A DNA stretch of 53,996 nt from Gemmatimonadota bacterium (GTDB lineage Bacteria; Gemmatimonadota; Gemmatimonadetes; Gemmatimonadales; Gemmatimonadaceae), in the NCBI GenBank assembly GCA_016200495.1, contig JACQES010000051.1, positions 1 through 53,996 of the forward strand, read 5' to 3'. Under the pieces are notes generated by a model. That model was not told the DNA's origin. It searched no databases and saw only the letters and a program-made list of their open reading frames with translations. Positions 1 to 8,586 of the stretch are shown here, piece after piece. A program made the position numbers and the translations under genes. Position 1 is the first letter of the stretch; each line of letters starts with the position of its first letter.

Positions 1-1
1 C

Positions 2-559
2 GAGGCGATGCGCGCGCTGGCGCGGAACCCCCGCGACGCACGGGCGATCGCGACGCTGTCGAGCGACAAGGCGTACAACTCGCAGCTGCGCACGACCTGC
101 GTGGCGACGATGCTCGAGGGCGGGCATGCCCCCAACGCGCTGCCGCAGCGCGCGCGGGCCAACGTGAACTGCCGCATGCTCCCCACCGACCCGCCCGATT
201 CGGTGCGCGCGACCCTCGTGCGCGTGATCGGCAATCCCAAGGTGGCGGTGACGCCGCAGATGGAGGCGCGCAGCTCACCGCCGTCGATCATCCCGGCGCC
301 CCTCATGGCGGAGCTCGAGGCGGTGACGAAGGAGATGTGGCCCGGCGTGCCGGTGATCCCGACGATGAGCACGGGGGCGACCGACGGCGCGTACCTGCGC
401 AACGTCGGGATGCCGGTGTACGGCGTGAGCGGGTTCTTCTACAAGGAGACCTTCGCGCACGGGATGAACGAGCGGATCCCGCAGAAGGGGTGGTACGACG
501 GGCTCGAGTTCACGTACCGGATCGTGAAGCGGCTGACGTCGAAGGCGCCGGTGAGCTGA
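2..559 (+). CDS. M20-family metallopeptidase, C-terminal part (5' end outside window)
   Basis: The reading frame is open from the first bases, so the gene begins upstream and only about 185 residues are visible. They correspond to the dimerisation domain and the end of the catalytic domain of M20/M28-type zinc amidohydrolases: 'ANVNCRMLPTD' resembles the dimerisation strand, 'STGATDGAYLRN' the region around the D/GA motif, and 'FAHGMNERI' carries the late metal-binding His with the usual following Asn-Glu-Arg. The missing N-terminal half would hold the other metal ligands and any signal peptide. It likely hydrolyses a peptide or N-acyl amino acid; the substrate cannot be told. It runs convergently into the phosphodiesterase gene 12 bases away. 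Confidence 0.85.
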   Translation, partial: EAMRALARNPRDARAIATLSSDKAYNSQLRTTCVATMLEGGHAPNALPQRARANVNCRMLPTDPPDSVRATLVRVIGNPKVAVTPQMEARSSPPSIIPAPLMAELEAVTKEMWPGVPVIPTMSTGATDGAYLRNVGMPVYGVSGFFYKETFAHGMNERIPQKGWYDGLEFTYRIVKRLTSKAPVS

Positions 560-571
560 GCGCGGCGCGCG

Positions 572-1831
572 CTACGGCGTCGCCTCGCGCAGCTGCCGTG
601 CGAGGCGCCCGGGCACGCCGTCGGTGAGGGGCGCCGGGGCGAGGCCGAGCCGCTCGGTGATGTAGCAGGCCACGTCCACGTTCTGCACGATGCCCGTGCG
701 GCGCGGACCCGCCGCCGAGGGGCGCCAGCTCACGAACACCGCACGCATCTCGGGATTGGACGGCGCCCAGCCGTGCGTGGCGCCCGAGCGTCGCGGCGCG
801 AACTGCGCCGTGCCGACCTGCCACGGCAGGTCCATCACCAGCACGAGATCGCCGATGCGCGGGCTCTCGCGGTAGTGCAGCTCGGCGGGCACGTCGGCGC
901 GGAGGTACGCGCGTCCGTGCGCCATGCGGCGGTTGATCGAATCGCGGAGCACGACGGCGCGGTCGCGGCCGCCGGCGACGAACAGCACCGCGCCCGGCCC
1001 GCTGTCGGGAATGCGCACCCCCGCGAGGTCGATCACCGTGTCGAGTTCGACGTACTGCGCGCGCTCGGACCAGGCCATGCCGTGATCGGCGACGATGAGC
1101 AGCTCGACGCCGCCGGGCCCCGCGTCGAGGCGCTCGAGCCCGTCGAGCAGGCGGCCGAGCGCGGCGTCCACCATGCGCACCGCGGCGCCCGTCTGCGCGG
1201 CGTCGGGGCCGTAGCGGTGCCCCGTGTCGTCGGTGGTGCTGAAGTACATCGTGACGAGGTGCGGGCGCGCCTCCGCCGGCAGGTCGAGCCAGGCGAGCAC
1301 CGTGTCCACGCGCTCGCCGATCGGCACCTTGCCGTCGTACGCCTTGGTGCGCGAGGGGCGGATGCCACCGATGGCGGCCTCGGAGCCGGGCCAGAAGTAC
1401 GACGCGGCCACCATCCCCTGCCGCTCGGCCGTCACCCACACGGGCTCGCCCAGGTACCAGGAGCCGTCGCGTACGGCGCTCGAGTCGGCCATGCCGTAGC
1501 CCGCGTTGCGCTCGGGATCCCAGTAGCGGTTGGCGACGAGGCCGTGGTGCTCGGTGTAGAGCCCGGTGACCAGCGTGTAGTGGTTGGGAAAGGTCTTGGA
1601 CGGATACGCGGGCACGAGCCCCTCGGCGCGGACGCCATGGGCGAGCAGGCGCGCGAAGTTGGGCGCGGGGAAGCGGTCGAGGTAGTCGGACCGGAAGCCG
1701 TCGATGGAGAGCATGACGATGACCGGCGCGTTCGCGTGGCGCGGCGCGTTGTGGCCCGCGGAGCCGCGTGGGGCGTCCTGGGATCGCGCGAGGCTGGCCG
1801 CGGCGGCGAGGGCGAGGCAGGCGAGGCGCAT
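572..1831 (-). CDS. Ectonucleotide pyrophosphatase/phosphodiesterase-like (alkaline phosphatase superfamily), exported
   Basis: 419 aa with an N-terminal signal-like segment (MRLACLALAAAASLARS). The core is type I phosphodiesterase: 'VIVMLSIDGFRSDYL' has the first metal Asp (about D44), 'YPSKTFPNHYTLVTG' holds the catalytic Thr (about T80), 'TDDTGHRYGP' and 'VADHGM' supply later metal ligands. Family members cleave phosphodiester or pyrophosphate bonds of nucleotides or lipids outside the cytoplasm; the exact substrate is unknown. The start codon lies in the first of two 37-bp direct repeats, so a 12-codon upstream frame with the same first eight codons precedes it (see repeat entry). Start chosen because the signal peptide begins there. 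Confidence 0.88.
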   Translation of the reverse strand: MRLACLALAAAASLARSQDAPRGSAGHNAPRHANAPVIVMLSIDGFRSDYLDRFPAPNFARLLAHGVRAEGLVPAYPSKTFPNHYTLVTGLYTEHHGLVANRYWDPERNAGYGMADSSAVRDGSWYLGEPVWVTAERQGMVAASYFWPGSEAAIGGIRPSRTKAYDGKVPIGERVDTVLAWLDLPAEARPHLVTMYFSTTDDTGHRYGPDAAQTGAAVRMVDAALGRLLDGLERLDAGPGGVELLIVADHGMAWSERAQYVELDTVIDLAGVRIPDSGPGAVLFVAGGRDRAVVLRDSINRRMAHGRAYLRADVPAELHYRESPRIGDLVLVMDLPWQVGTAQFAPRRSGATHGWAPSNPEMRAVFVSWRPSAAGPRRTGIVQNVDVACYITERLGLAPAPLTDGVPGRLARQLREATP

Positions 1832-1891
1832 GGCGTCAGGCCGAGCCGGCGAGAGCGAGGCAGGCGAGGCGCATGGCGTCAGGCCGAGCCG
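1812..1891. repeat. Two 37-bp direct repeats spanning the phosphodiesterase start
   Basis: The 37-bp unit beginning 'gcgaggcaggcgaggcgcat' occurs exactly at 1812-1848 and 1855-1891, six bases apart. On the minus strand each copy contains the leader, the ATG and the first signal-peptide codons of the phosphodiesterase gene. The upstream copy therefore starts a short frame, MRLACLALAGSA, whose TGA (1838-1836) lies four bases before the real ATG at 1831. This looks like a slipped-strand tandem duplication of a translation start. Confidence 0.9.
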
Positions 1892-1921
1892 ATGAGGGCG
1901 AGACAGTCCGTGCGCATCACC

Positions 1922-2431
1922 TCAAGCGTGGTCGGCAGGGTCAAGCGCGCGCTCGTAGCAGAACGTGTCGGGAATCTGGTCGGGCTTGTAGCGCGGAATG
2001 CGGTGGAAGCCGAACCCCTCGTACATCCGCTGCGCCGCCAGGAGCTCGGGCGCCGTGTCGAGGCGCATGGTGGTGAAGCCGAGGGCCACGGCCTCGCGCA
2101 TGAGCGCCTGCGTGAGCTCGGCGCCCACGTGGTGACCGCGCGCGGCGGGGCGCACGTAGACGCGCTTGAGCTCGCAGATGGCGGGCGGGTCGAGCGCGAT
2201 CACGCCGCCGCACCCCACGGGCTCGTCATCGAGGAAGGCGACGAGGAAGCACCCCGTAGGCGGCAGGAACGGCACGGGCAGCCGCGCGACGTCCTGCGCC
2301 ACGGTCATCCAGCGCCCGTCGATGTGCGGCATGGCGCCGTATTCGGCCATGAGGGTGCGCGCGTGCGCGAGGAGCGCCGCCTCGCTCCCAGCGGACAGGC
2401 GCTCGAGGCGCAGCGCGGGGGCCACGCTCAC
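1922..2431 (-). CDS. GNAT-family N-acetyltransferase
   Basis: 169 aa from a GTG start. Motif A of the GNAT fold is visible as 'VYVRPAARGHHVGAELTQAL' (acetyl-CoA pyrophosphate loop R-x-x-G-x-G/A-like), preceded by the beta4 strand 'GCGGVIALDPPAICELKRV' and followed by 'YEGFGFHRIPRY', the usual C-terminal Y-x-x-x-G-F. It should transfer an acetyl group from acetyl-CoA to an amine on a small molecule or protein; the acceptor is not predictable. The ORF track runs much further upstream, but the GTG at 2431 overlaps the DinB stop as GTGA, which fixes the likely start and implies translational coupling. Confidence 0.85.
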   Translation of the reverse strand: MSVAPALRLERLSAGSEAALLAHARTLMAEYGAMPHIDGRWMTVAQDVARLPVPFLPPTGCFLVAFLDDEPVGCGGVIALDPPAICELKRVYVRPAARGHHVGAELTQALMREAVALGFTTMRLDTAPELLAAQRMYEGFGFHRIPRYKPDQIPDTFCYERALDPADHA

Positions 2432-2913
2432 GCCACGGCGAACAGCACGTAGTCGGTGTTGCCGGGCACGACGCCGAGCGCGCGCAGGAGGAGCGCGACC
2501 TGCCCGCGATGGTGGATGCCGTGCAGCGCCCCCTGCGCCATGAGGTCGCCCAGGGCGCCCCGCTGCGTGGGGCCGCCGAGCGAGAACTCGATGACGCGGG
2601 CGGTGTCGGCGTCGGTGAGCGGCGCGAGGAAGGCGCGCACCTGCGCCTCGGACGTCGTCCACCGCTCGACGAGCGCGGAGACGGTGGGGAACTGGTGCGG
2701 CTCGAACTTGGGTCCGCGCGCCGGACCGCCGCATCGTTCCAGCCAGCCCGCTTCGGCGCTCAGCATGTGCACGAGCGTGTTGCGCACGGAGCCGTAGCTG
2801 CCCGAGACGTCCCGGGTGAACTGGTCGGAAGTGAGCTGGGCGACGACCGCGAGCTGCGCGCGATTGGCCCAGTAGTGGTAGTCGTAGAGGCGGCGGAGGT
2901 CGTCGGCGTGCAT
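2428..2913 (-). CDS. DinB-family putative metal-dependent protein
   Basis: 161 aa, the full length of a DinB four-helix bundle. The metal-binding pattern is visible: 'YDYHYWANR' near the N-terminus, and 'HGIHHRGQVALLLRALG' near the C-terminus with the characteristic H-x-x-x-H. Members include bacillithiol/mycothiol-dependent transferases and damage-inducible proteins of unknown function. The start at 2913 is the first Met before the conserved first helix; the longer frame in the ORF track (to 4179) runs through the neighbouring gene and is spurious. First gene of a two-gene unit with the GNAT gene. Confidence 0.85.
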   Translation of the reverse strand: MHADDLRRLYDYHYWANRAQLAVVAQLTSDQFTRDVSGSYGSVRNTLVHMLSAEAGWLERCGGPARGPKFEPHQFPTVSALVERWTTSEAQVRAFLAPLTDADTARVIEFSLGGPTQRGALGDLMAQGALHGIHHRGQVALLLRALGVVPGNTDYVLFAVA

Positions 2914-3071
2914 GGCGCGTCGCGTAGGGGGACGGTGACGGCGTAAGGTGGCCACAGTGAGCAATCGTGGGCAACAACGGTGCGAAATGGAGCAAATGTT
3001 TGTGACCTTGTGGGGTACGATCCGGGCGCCGCACCCCTGACGTGCGGCGGCCGAGACCCCCGCCAGCGGGG

Positions 3072-3077
3072 TAACTT
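3072..3077 (+). promoter_or_regulatory. Candidate -10-like TAACTT element upstream of the oxidoreductase gene
   Basis: The sequence 'gtaactttcccggg' sits about 43 bases before the start at 3121. Nearly the same string, 'ctaactttcccgcg', lies about 40 bases before the deoxyhypusine-synthase-like gene. No good TTGACA-like -35 is visible. Function is inferred only from position and recurrence. Confidence 0.35.
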
Positions 3078-3120
3078 TCCCGGGCTCCACGCGACCGCTT
3101 CCCACTCCACGAGTTCCGTC

Positions 3121-4281
3121 ATGCGCATGCTCGTTCTCGGCGCGGGCCTCCAGGGCTCCGCCTGTGCCTTCGACCTCCTGCAGCGTCCCGAGGTCAGCGA
3201 AGTCGTCCTGGCCGACAAGGCCCTCGATCACCTGCCGCCCTTCCTGGCTCCGTACCTGGGGGGCCGGCTCAAGACGCTGGCGCTCGACGTGCGCGACCAG
3301 GCGGCCGTGCTCGCCGCGATGCGCGGCGCGGCGGCGGTGATGTCGGCGATTCCGTACTACTTCAACCTCGACCTCGCGCGGGCGGCGGTCGAAGCGGGGG
3401 TCCACTTCAGCGACCTCGGGGGGAACACCGAGATCGTCTTCCAGCAGAAGAAGCTCCACGAGGAAGCCAAGCGGAAGGGGCTCTCGATCATGCCGGACTG
3501 CGGCGTGGCGCCGGGGATGGTGAACATCCTCGCGCAGCAGGGGATCGAGGCGATGGAGACGGTGGACGCGGTGCGGATCTTCGTGGGCGGGCTGCCGCAG
3601 CATCCGGAGCCGCCGCTCAACTACCAGATCGTGTACTCGCTCGAGGGGGTGCTCGACTACTACACGACACTCTCGTGGGTGCTGCGCGGCGGCAAGCGCA
3701 CGCAGGTGACGGCGCTCTCCGAGCGCGTGTCGGTGGACTTCCCGGCGCCGGTGGGCACGCTCGAGGCGTTCCACACCGCGGGCGGGCTCTCGACGATGGC
3801 GTTCCGCTACGAGGGGAAGATCCCGGTGATGGAGTACAAGACGCTCCGCTACCCCGGGCACGCGGCCATCATGGAAGCGATGCGCACGCTGGGGCTGCTC
3901 GACCTCGAGGCGGTGACCACCAAGGACGGCACGCAGGTGGCGCCGCGCGACGTGTTCGTGGCCACCGTGGGGCCGCGCCTCACCAAGCCGAACTCGCCCG
4001 ACCTCGTGGCGCTCCGCGTGGTGGTGGAAGGGAAGAAGAACGGCGTGAAGGCCGCGTGGGCGCGCGAGCTGATCGACCGGCACGACGCCACGCACGGGGT
4101 CAGCGCGATGATGCGCTGCACCGGCTACTCGCTGGCGATCACGGGCTTGTTCCAGGCGACGAAGCAGGTGACCGCGCACGGCGTGACGACGCCCGACGAG
4201 GCGATGCCCGCCGAGGCGTACGTGGCGGCGCTGGCCGAGCGCGGCGTGAAGATCCAGGAGCTCGCGGGCGCGACGGTGTAG
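3121..4281 (+). CDS. Saccharopine dehydrogenase-like NAD(P) oxidoreductase
   Basis: 386 aa. The N-terminus is a Rossmann fold, 'MRMLVLGAGLQGSACAFDLL' with G-x-G-x-x-G. The motif 'VMSAIPYYFNLDLARAAVEAGVHFSDLGG' is typical of the saccharopine dehydrogenase/lysine 6-dehydrogenase superfamily, as is 'PDCGVAPGMVNILA'. The C-terminal half, including 'TAGGLSTMAFRYEGKIPVMEYKTLRYPGH', matches the substrate domain of lysine-dehydrogenase-like enzymes (usual length about 385 aa). A role in lysine or other amino-acid oxidation is likely but substrate specificity is inference. The start at 3121 was chosen because the Rossmann strand begins there, although the frame is open to 2980. Confidence 0.85.
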   Translation: MRMLVLGAGLQGSACAFDLLQRPEVSEVVLADKALDHLPPFLAPYLGGRLKTLALDVRDQAAVLAAMRGAAAVMSAIPYYFNLDLARAAVEAGVHFSDLGGNTEIVFQQKKLHEEAKRKGLSIMPDCGVAPGMVNILAQQGIEAMETVDAVRIFVGGLPQHPEPPLNYQIVYSLEGVLDYYTTLSWVLRGGKRTQVTALSERVSVDFPAPVGTLEAFHTAGGLSTMAFRYEGKIPVMEYKTLRYPGHAAIMEAMRTLGLLDLEAVTTKDGTQVAPRDVFVATVGPRLTKPNSPDLVALRVVVEGKKNGVKAAWARELIDRHDATHGVSAMMRCTGYSLAITGLFQATKQVTAHGVTTPDEAMPAEAYVAALAERGVKIQELAGATV

Positions 4282-4350
4282 CGACCGCTCGACCGGCCGG
4301 CCTGTGATGGGCGCGCCGGCCCCACCCCCTCAAGACGGGAACCCCCACGC

Positions 4351-6393
4351 ATGATGCCCTGCGTCCGTCGTTCGATGCCCTGGTCGCCCGCGGCGGCCCT
4401 CCTCATCGCGCTGCTTGCGGGTGCGCCCGCGAGCGGCCACGCCCAGGCGCCGCGCCGGCCGCTGCAGCCGAGCGACGTGTACCGCCTCAAGGGAGTGAGC
4501 GACCCGCAGGTCTCGCCTGACGGCGAGTGGGTGGCGTACGTGGTGTCCACGGTGGACTCGGCGTCGAACAAGTCGGACACCGACGTCTGGATGGTGTCGT
4601 GGGACGGCACGCGCCGGATCCGCATGACGGCGACGAACGAGAACGAGTCGCGGCCGCGCTGGAGCCCGGACGGCAAGCAGCTCGCGTTCACCTCGGCGCG
4701 GCAGGGGGCCAAGGGAGCGCAGGTGTGGCTACTCGACCGGGCCGGCGGCGAGGCGGTCAAGCTCACGAGCATCAAGGGCGGGATCGGCGAATACGCGTGG
4801 AGCCCGGACGGGAAGAAGTTCGTGTTCGGGCTGCTCGACCCCGATCCCGACGAGGCGGACACGACGAAGAAGGCGCCACCCAAGCCGATCGTGGTGGACC
4901 GGCTGCGCTTCAAGCGCGACATCGAGGGGTACTTGGGCCACCGCCGGAATCACCTCTACCTGTACGACATCGCGTCCGGCGCGCTCGACACGCTGACGCG
5001 CGGCGACTTCGACGACGAGCGGCCGTCGTGGTCGCCGGACGGGACCCAGATCCTGTTCCAGTCGAACCGGCGGCCCGACGCGGACCGCCTCGACCAGACG
5101 GACCTGTTCGTGATCGAGGCGCGCGCCGGGGCCACGCCGCGCCAGCTGACCACGTTCGACGGGCGCGACAACATCGGCGGGCGGCTGTCGTGGAGCCCCG
5201 ACGCGCGCTCGATCGCGTTCATGGTCGGGACCGACGTGGGGTCGCTCGCGTACGACCAGTACCGGCTCGCGGTGGTGCCGGTGGAGGGCGGCGCGCCGCG
5301 CGTGCTCACCGCCGCGCTCGATCGCGGCGTGTCGCAGCCCTCGTGGACCGAGGACGGTCGCGCGATCCAGCTGCTCGTGACCGACGACCGCGAGCAGTAC
5401 GTGGCGCGCGTGGACGCGCAGACGGGCGCGGTCACGCGCGTGACGCGCGAGCGCAACGAGGTGACGCAGCTCGCGCCGGGGCCGCGCGGCCGCTGGGCGG
5501 TGCTCGCCACCGATCCCGCGACGCCGTCGGAGGTGTACGCCCTCGAGAACGGCGCGCTGCGGCGGCTCACGCACCACAATGACGCGTTCATCGCGACGAT
5601 CGAGCTGGGGAACGTCGAGGGGCTCACGAGCAAGGGGAAGGACGGCGCGGAGACGCACTCGATGCTGATCCGTCCGCCGGGCAAGGCGCTGGCGCGGGGG
5701 CTGCCGACGATCCTGTGGATCCACGGGGGCCCGAAGGCGCAGGACGGGTTCGGGTTCGACTTCACGCGGCAGGTGCTCGCGGCGCGCGGGTTCGCGGTGG
5801 TGGGGGTGAACTACCGCGGGTCGGACGGCCGCGGGCACGCCTGGCAGCGCGCGATCTACGCCGACTGGGGCAACAAGGAAGTCGTGGACATCCTCGGCGT
5901 GGCCGACGAGGTGGTGAAGATGGGCGTGGCCGACCCGGCGCGGCTCGGGATCGGCGGGTGGAGCTACGGCGGCATCCTGACCGACTACGTGACGGCCACG
6001 GATCCGCGGTTCAAGGCGGCGTCGAGCGGCGCGGGGAGCGCGCTCCAGCTCTCGATGTGGGGCACCGATCAGTACATCGTGCAGTACGAGAACGAGCTGG
6101 GGAGCCCGTGGAAGAACCCGCAGCTGTGGATGAAGCTCAGCTACCCGTTCTTCAAGGCGGACAAGATCAAGACGCCGACGCTGTACATGTCCGGTGACCG
6201 CGACTTCAACGTGCCGACGTCGGGGACCGAACAGATGTACCAGGCGCTCAAGGTCAACGGGGTCGAGGCGGAGATGGTGATCTACCCGAACCAGTTCCAC
6301 GGGCTGACGATGCCGAACTTCCTCGTGGACCGGCTGGACCGGTACCAGCGGTGGTTCGGCGCGCACCTGCAGGCCCCGGCGGTCCAGCCGTAG
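4351..6393 (+). CDS. S9-family prolyl oligopeptidase-like serine peptidase, exported
   Basis: 680 aa with a signal peptide (AALLIALLAGAPASGHAQ). Residues about 45-400 form a beta-propeller with repeated 'W(S/T)PDG'-type blades ('VSPDGEWVAYV', 'WSPDGKQLAFTS'). The C-terminal alpha/beta-hydrolase domain holds the full triad: Ser538 in 'GGWSYGG', Asp618 in 'SGDRDFNVP' and His650 in 'NQFHGL'. Such enzymes cut short peptides, often dipeptidyl or acyl-aminoacyl type, in the periplasm or outside the cell. Length and domain order are complete. A decayed copy of the 3' end of a related gene occurs at about 15669-15908. Confidence 0.93.
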   Translation: MMPCVRRSMPWSPAAALLIALLAGAPASGHAQAPRRPLQPSDVYRLKGVSDPQVSPDGEWVAYVVSTVDSASNKSDTDVWMVSWDGTRRIRMTATNENESRPRWSPDGKQLAFTSARQGAKGAQVWLLDRAGGEAVKLTSIKGGIGEYAWSPDGKKFVFGLLDPDPDEADTTKKAPPKPIVVDRLRFKRDIEGYLGHRRNHLYLYDIASGALDTLTRGDFDDERPSWSPDGTQILFQSNRRPDADRLDQTDLFVIEARAGATPRQLTTFDGRDNIGGRLSWSPDARSIAFMVGTDVGSLAYDQYRLAVVPVEGGAPRVLTAALDRGVSQPSWTEDGRAIQLLVTDDREQYVARVDAQTGAVTRVTRERNEVTQLAPGPRGRWAVLATDPATPSEVYALENGALRRLTHHNDAFIATIELGNVEGLTSKGKDGAETHSMLIRPPGKALARGLPTILWIHGGPKAQDGFGFDFTRQVLAARGFAVVGVNYRGSDGRGHAWQRAIYADWGNKEVVDILGVADEVVKMGVADPARLGIGGWSYGGILTDYVTATDPRFKAASSGAGSALQLSMWGTDQYIVQYENELGSPWKNPQLWMKLSYPFFKADKIKTPTLYMSGDRDFNVPTSGTEQMYQALKVNGVEAEMVIYPNQFHGLTMPNFLVDRLDRYQRWFGAHLQAPAVQP

Positions 6394-6435
6394 CGCGGCT
6401 GACATGGAGCGCGAGACGATGCACGACGCGCACGC

Positions 6436-8067
6436 CTAGCGAAGGGTCTTGGCGAGCCAGTCGGCCATGGCGCCCAGCACCTCGGGCCGCACGTGCGCGT
6501 TCCTGAGCGACGCGCAGCCGGCAGGATCGCCGGACGGATCGTCGAGGAAGAGATGGTTGGTGGCCGCGAAGGTCCGTACGGTCACCGTCGTGTTGCCTCC
6601 GGCCCGAAAGGCCGCGGCCAGCGTGTCGGCCTGTTCGGGCGTGACCTGCGCATCGGTGAGTCCCTGCAGCACCAGCATCGGCTGCCGCACCGTCTTCGCG
6701 AGCGCCACCGGGTCGTGCGTGAGCCAGAAGCCGAGCCAGGCGTTGGCCTTTCCGGCGGAATCGAGTCGTGATGGCACGCTGGCCAAGATCGGATCGCGCT
6801 GCGCCCGCGTGAGCCCAGGCGTCGCGTCCACCGACTGCCGGTTCTGGAACAACGAGACCCGCAGGCCCGTGTACGCCGGGCCTGCGAGCAGCACGATTGC
6901 CTTGATGCCGGGATCGGTTGACGCCACCATCGGGGCGATCACGCCCCCCTCGCTGTGGCCGGCCAGCGCGATGCGCGCGCCGTCGAGATCGGTGCGTGCG
7001 CGAAGCCAGACGACGATCGCGCGCACATCGTCAGCGAAGCCAGCCGTCGTCATCGTGGACGCCGTCTCGAGGCCACCCGAACCGCCCACGCCGCGATCGT
7101 CGAAGCGCAAGACGGCGATGCCGCGCCGGCCGAGCGTATCGGCGATCTCGCGGAAGATCGCGTAGCCCGGCAGGATGGCCAGGCGCGAATCGCGCTCCTG
7201 CGGCCCGCTGCCGCTGATGGTGATCACCACCGGCATCTTCGACACGCCGTGCGGCCTGGTGAGCGTCGCCGCGAGGTCGTAACCGCGTCCCGTCGGAATG
7301 CGCACGTGTTCCGCGGCATAGGGAGCACCAGCGGGAGCATCGTAGCCGGGCATCGGTGCGGACATCGCGGGGAGCGCCACCGCACCGCTTGCGCGCACCA
7401 CCCGCAGGTTCCGCGAGGTCGTGATGCGCGACGGCATGCCGTCCGCCGCATCGAACACGGCCCGCACCTCGTTGCCGGCCACCACCACGCGCAGGGTGTC
7501 GCCCGCCTGCGCCACGGCCGCGGTGATCGTTTGCGCGCCCTGCATGAGGAACAGCGCCATGGACGACTGGCTCCGCATCGCCGTGAGGCGAGCGAGCAGG
7601 ACTTCCTGCAACACCGAGGCATCGAGCAGCGGCAGGGCACCGGCTATGGTGGGAAAGGCGCGCGTCGTGGCGACGGATCCCGCGCGCATCTCGGCCATGG
7701 CGCTGTCGCCGACGAGGCGCAGGCGCACGCGCTGCGTCGGTGCGGCACCGGCGGGCGCGTCCGCGGCAAACATCGTCAGGGACAGGGTGCCGAGTTCGTG
7801 GCCCGCGCCCTCCTGCCGCCATTCGATGCGCGGCTGACTCCGGTAGCGCAGCACGCCGGCGACGCCATTGGACGCTTGGGCTATCGTCTCGGTGGCGATC
7901 GTGTCCTTGCCCATGATGTACAGATAGGCCACCGCCGGTGGCGCCACCTGCGCGTGGCAATCGCTCGGCCGCATCAGGCAAGCGGAGGTGGCGCCGATCA
8001 TCGCGATGACGATGCGCGGCAACGCCCAACCCGGTCGCCTCGAACGAAGCAACGCGCTGCGAAACAT
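6436..8067 (-). CDS. Exported alpha/beta-hydrolase (COG1073-like)
   Basis: 543 aa from the ATG at 8067. An N-terminal hydrophobic stretch ('WALPRIVIAMIGATSACLM') suggests export, perhaps as a lipoprotein (Ala-Cys follows). A poorly conserved beta-rich N-terminal region of about 230 residues precedes the hydrolase domain. There, 'VVITISGSGPQERDS' is the oxyanion strand, 'RFDDRGVGGSGG' is typical of this subgroup, 'LAGHSEGGVIAPM' holds the nucleophile Ser, 'GLTDAQVTPEQ' the acid and 'TNHLFLDD' the His. It likely cleaves an ester or peptide bond. It is the last gene of a minus-strand cluster and meets the S9 gene convergently, 42 bases away. Confidence 0.85.
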   Translation of the reverse strand: MFRSALLRSRRPGWALPRIVIAMIGATSACLMRPSDCHAQVAPPAVAYLYIMGKDTIATETIAQASNGVAGVLRYRSQPRIEWRQEGAGHELGTLSLTMFAADAPAGAAPTQRVRLRLVGDSAMAEMRAGSVATTRAFPTIAGALPLLDASVLQEVLLARLTAMRSQSSMALFLMQGAQTITAAVAQAGDTLRVVVAGNEVRAVFDAADGMPSRITTSRNLRVVRASGAVALPAMSAPMPGYDAPAGAPYAAEHVRIPTGRGYDLAATLTRPHGVSKMPVVITISGSGPQERDSRLAILPGYAIFREIADTLGRRGIAVLRFDDRGVGGSGGLETASTMTTAGFADDVRAIVVWLRARTDLDGARIALAGHSEGGVIAPMVASTDPGIKAIVLLAGPAYTGLRVSLFQNRQSVDATPGLTRAQRDPILASVPSRLDSAGKANAWLGFWLTHDPVALAKTVRQPMLVLQGLTDAQVTPEQADTLAAAFRAGGNTTVTVRTFAATNHLFLDDPSGDPAGCASLRNAHVRPEVLGAMADWLAKTLR

Positions 8068-8090
8068 GGAGCGGGGTGCGCGAGGCGCGC

Positions 8091-8483
8091 TCAGCGCGAC
8101 GTGAACAGGAGCATGGCGCCGGGAACGAGGAACAGGAGGAAGGTGGGGTCGGGCCTGATCAGGACGAGCCCCGCGGCTCCGAACAGCAGGTACGCGATCG
8201 CGACCACGCGAACGGGCATCAACAGCGCCGCCTCTCCCCGGACCGCCCTGAGAACGCACAGCACCGCGAGGGCACCCAGCGTCACCATGGCGACGCCGGC
8301 GAAATGCCACGGCACGGCCAGCCCGGCGACGGCCGGGGCGTCCGCGTTGCGTAGCGCCGCCTGCACTGCTGGCCACCCCAAGACGGAGTGCGCGAGGCCG
8401 CTGGCGACCATCACTCCGCCGGCCGTGAAGCCGACGAGGGATCGCAGCCGGGACATCATGGGTACGTGGTCTTCTGTCGACAT
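8091..8483 (-). CDS. Small four-helix membrane protein of unknown function
   Basis: 130 aa. Four hydrophobic segments are visible: 'LVGFTAGGVMVASGLAHSVL', 'WHFAGVAMVTLGALAVLCVL', 'VRVVAIAYLLFGAAGLVLI' and 'FLLFLVPGAMLLF'. There is no catalytic or transport motif. The ATG at 8483 was chosen because it is preceded by GGAG at six bases ('GTGGAGCCGCACATG'). It lies 23 bases upstream of the alpha/beta-hydrolase gene and is probably co-transcribed with it. No family name is certain. Confidence 0.75.
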   Translation of the reverse strand: MSTEDHVPMMSRLRSLVGFTAGGVMVASGLAHSVLGWPAVQAALRNADAPAVAGLAVPWHFAGVAMVTLGALAVLCVLRAVRGEAALLMPVRVVAIAYLLFGAAGLVLIRPDPTFLLFLVPGAMLLFTSR

Positions 8484-8586
8484 GTGCGGCTCCACTGGAT
8501 GGTTCAGCAGGCGACGACGTACCCGATGGGCAGGGCGGACGGCGGCGTCAATGTGAGGCGGGGATCGAGGACCGGACTCCGGTGGA

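Noticed and set aside
2428-4179. 583-aa minus-strand ORF
   Set aside because: Only the C-terminal 161 residues are a DinB protein; the upstream part is antisense to the saccharopine-dehydrogenase-like gene.
4286-4325. Short GC hairpin after the oxidoreductase gene as a terminator
   Set aside because: Only about seven base pairs with a long loop and no U tract; not distinguishable from chance in this GC-rich DNA.
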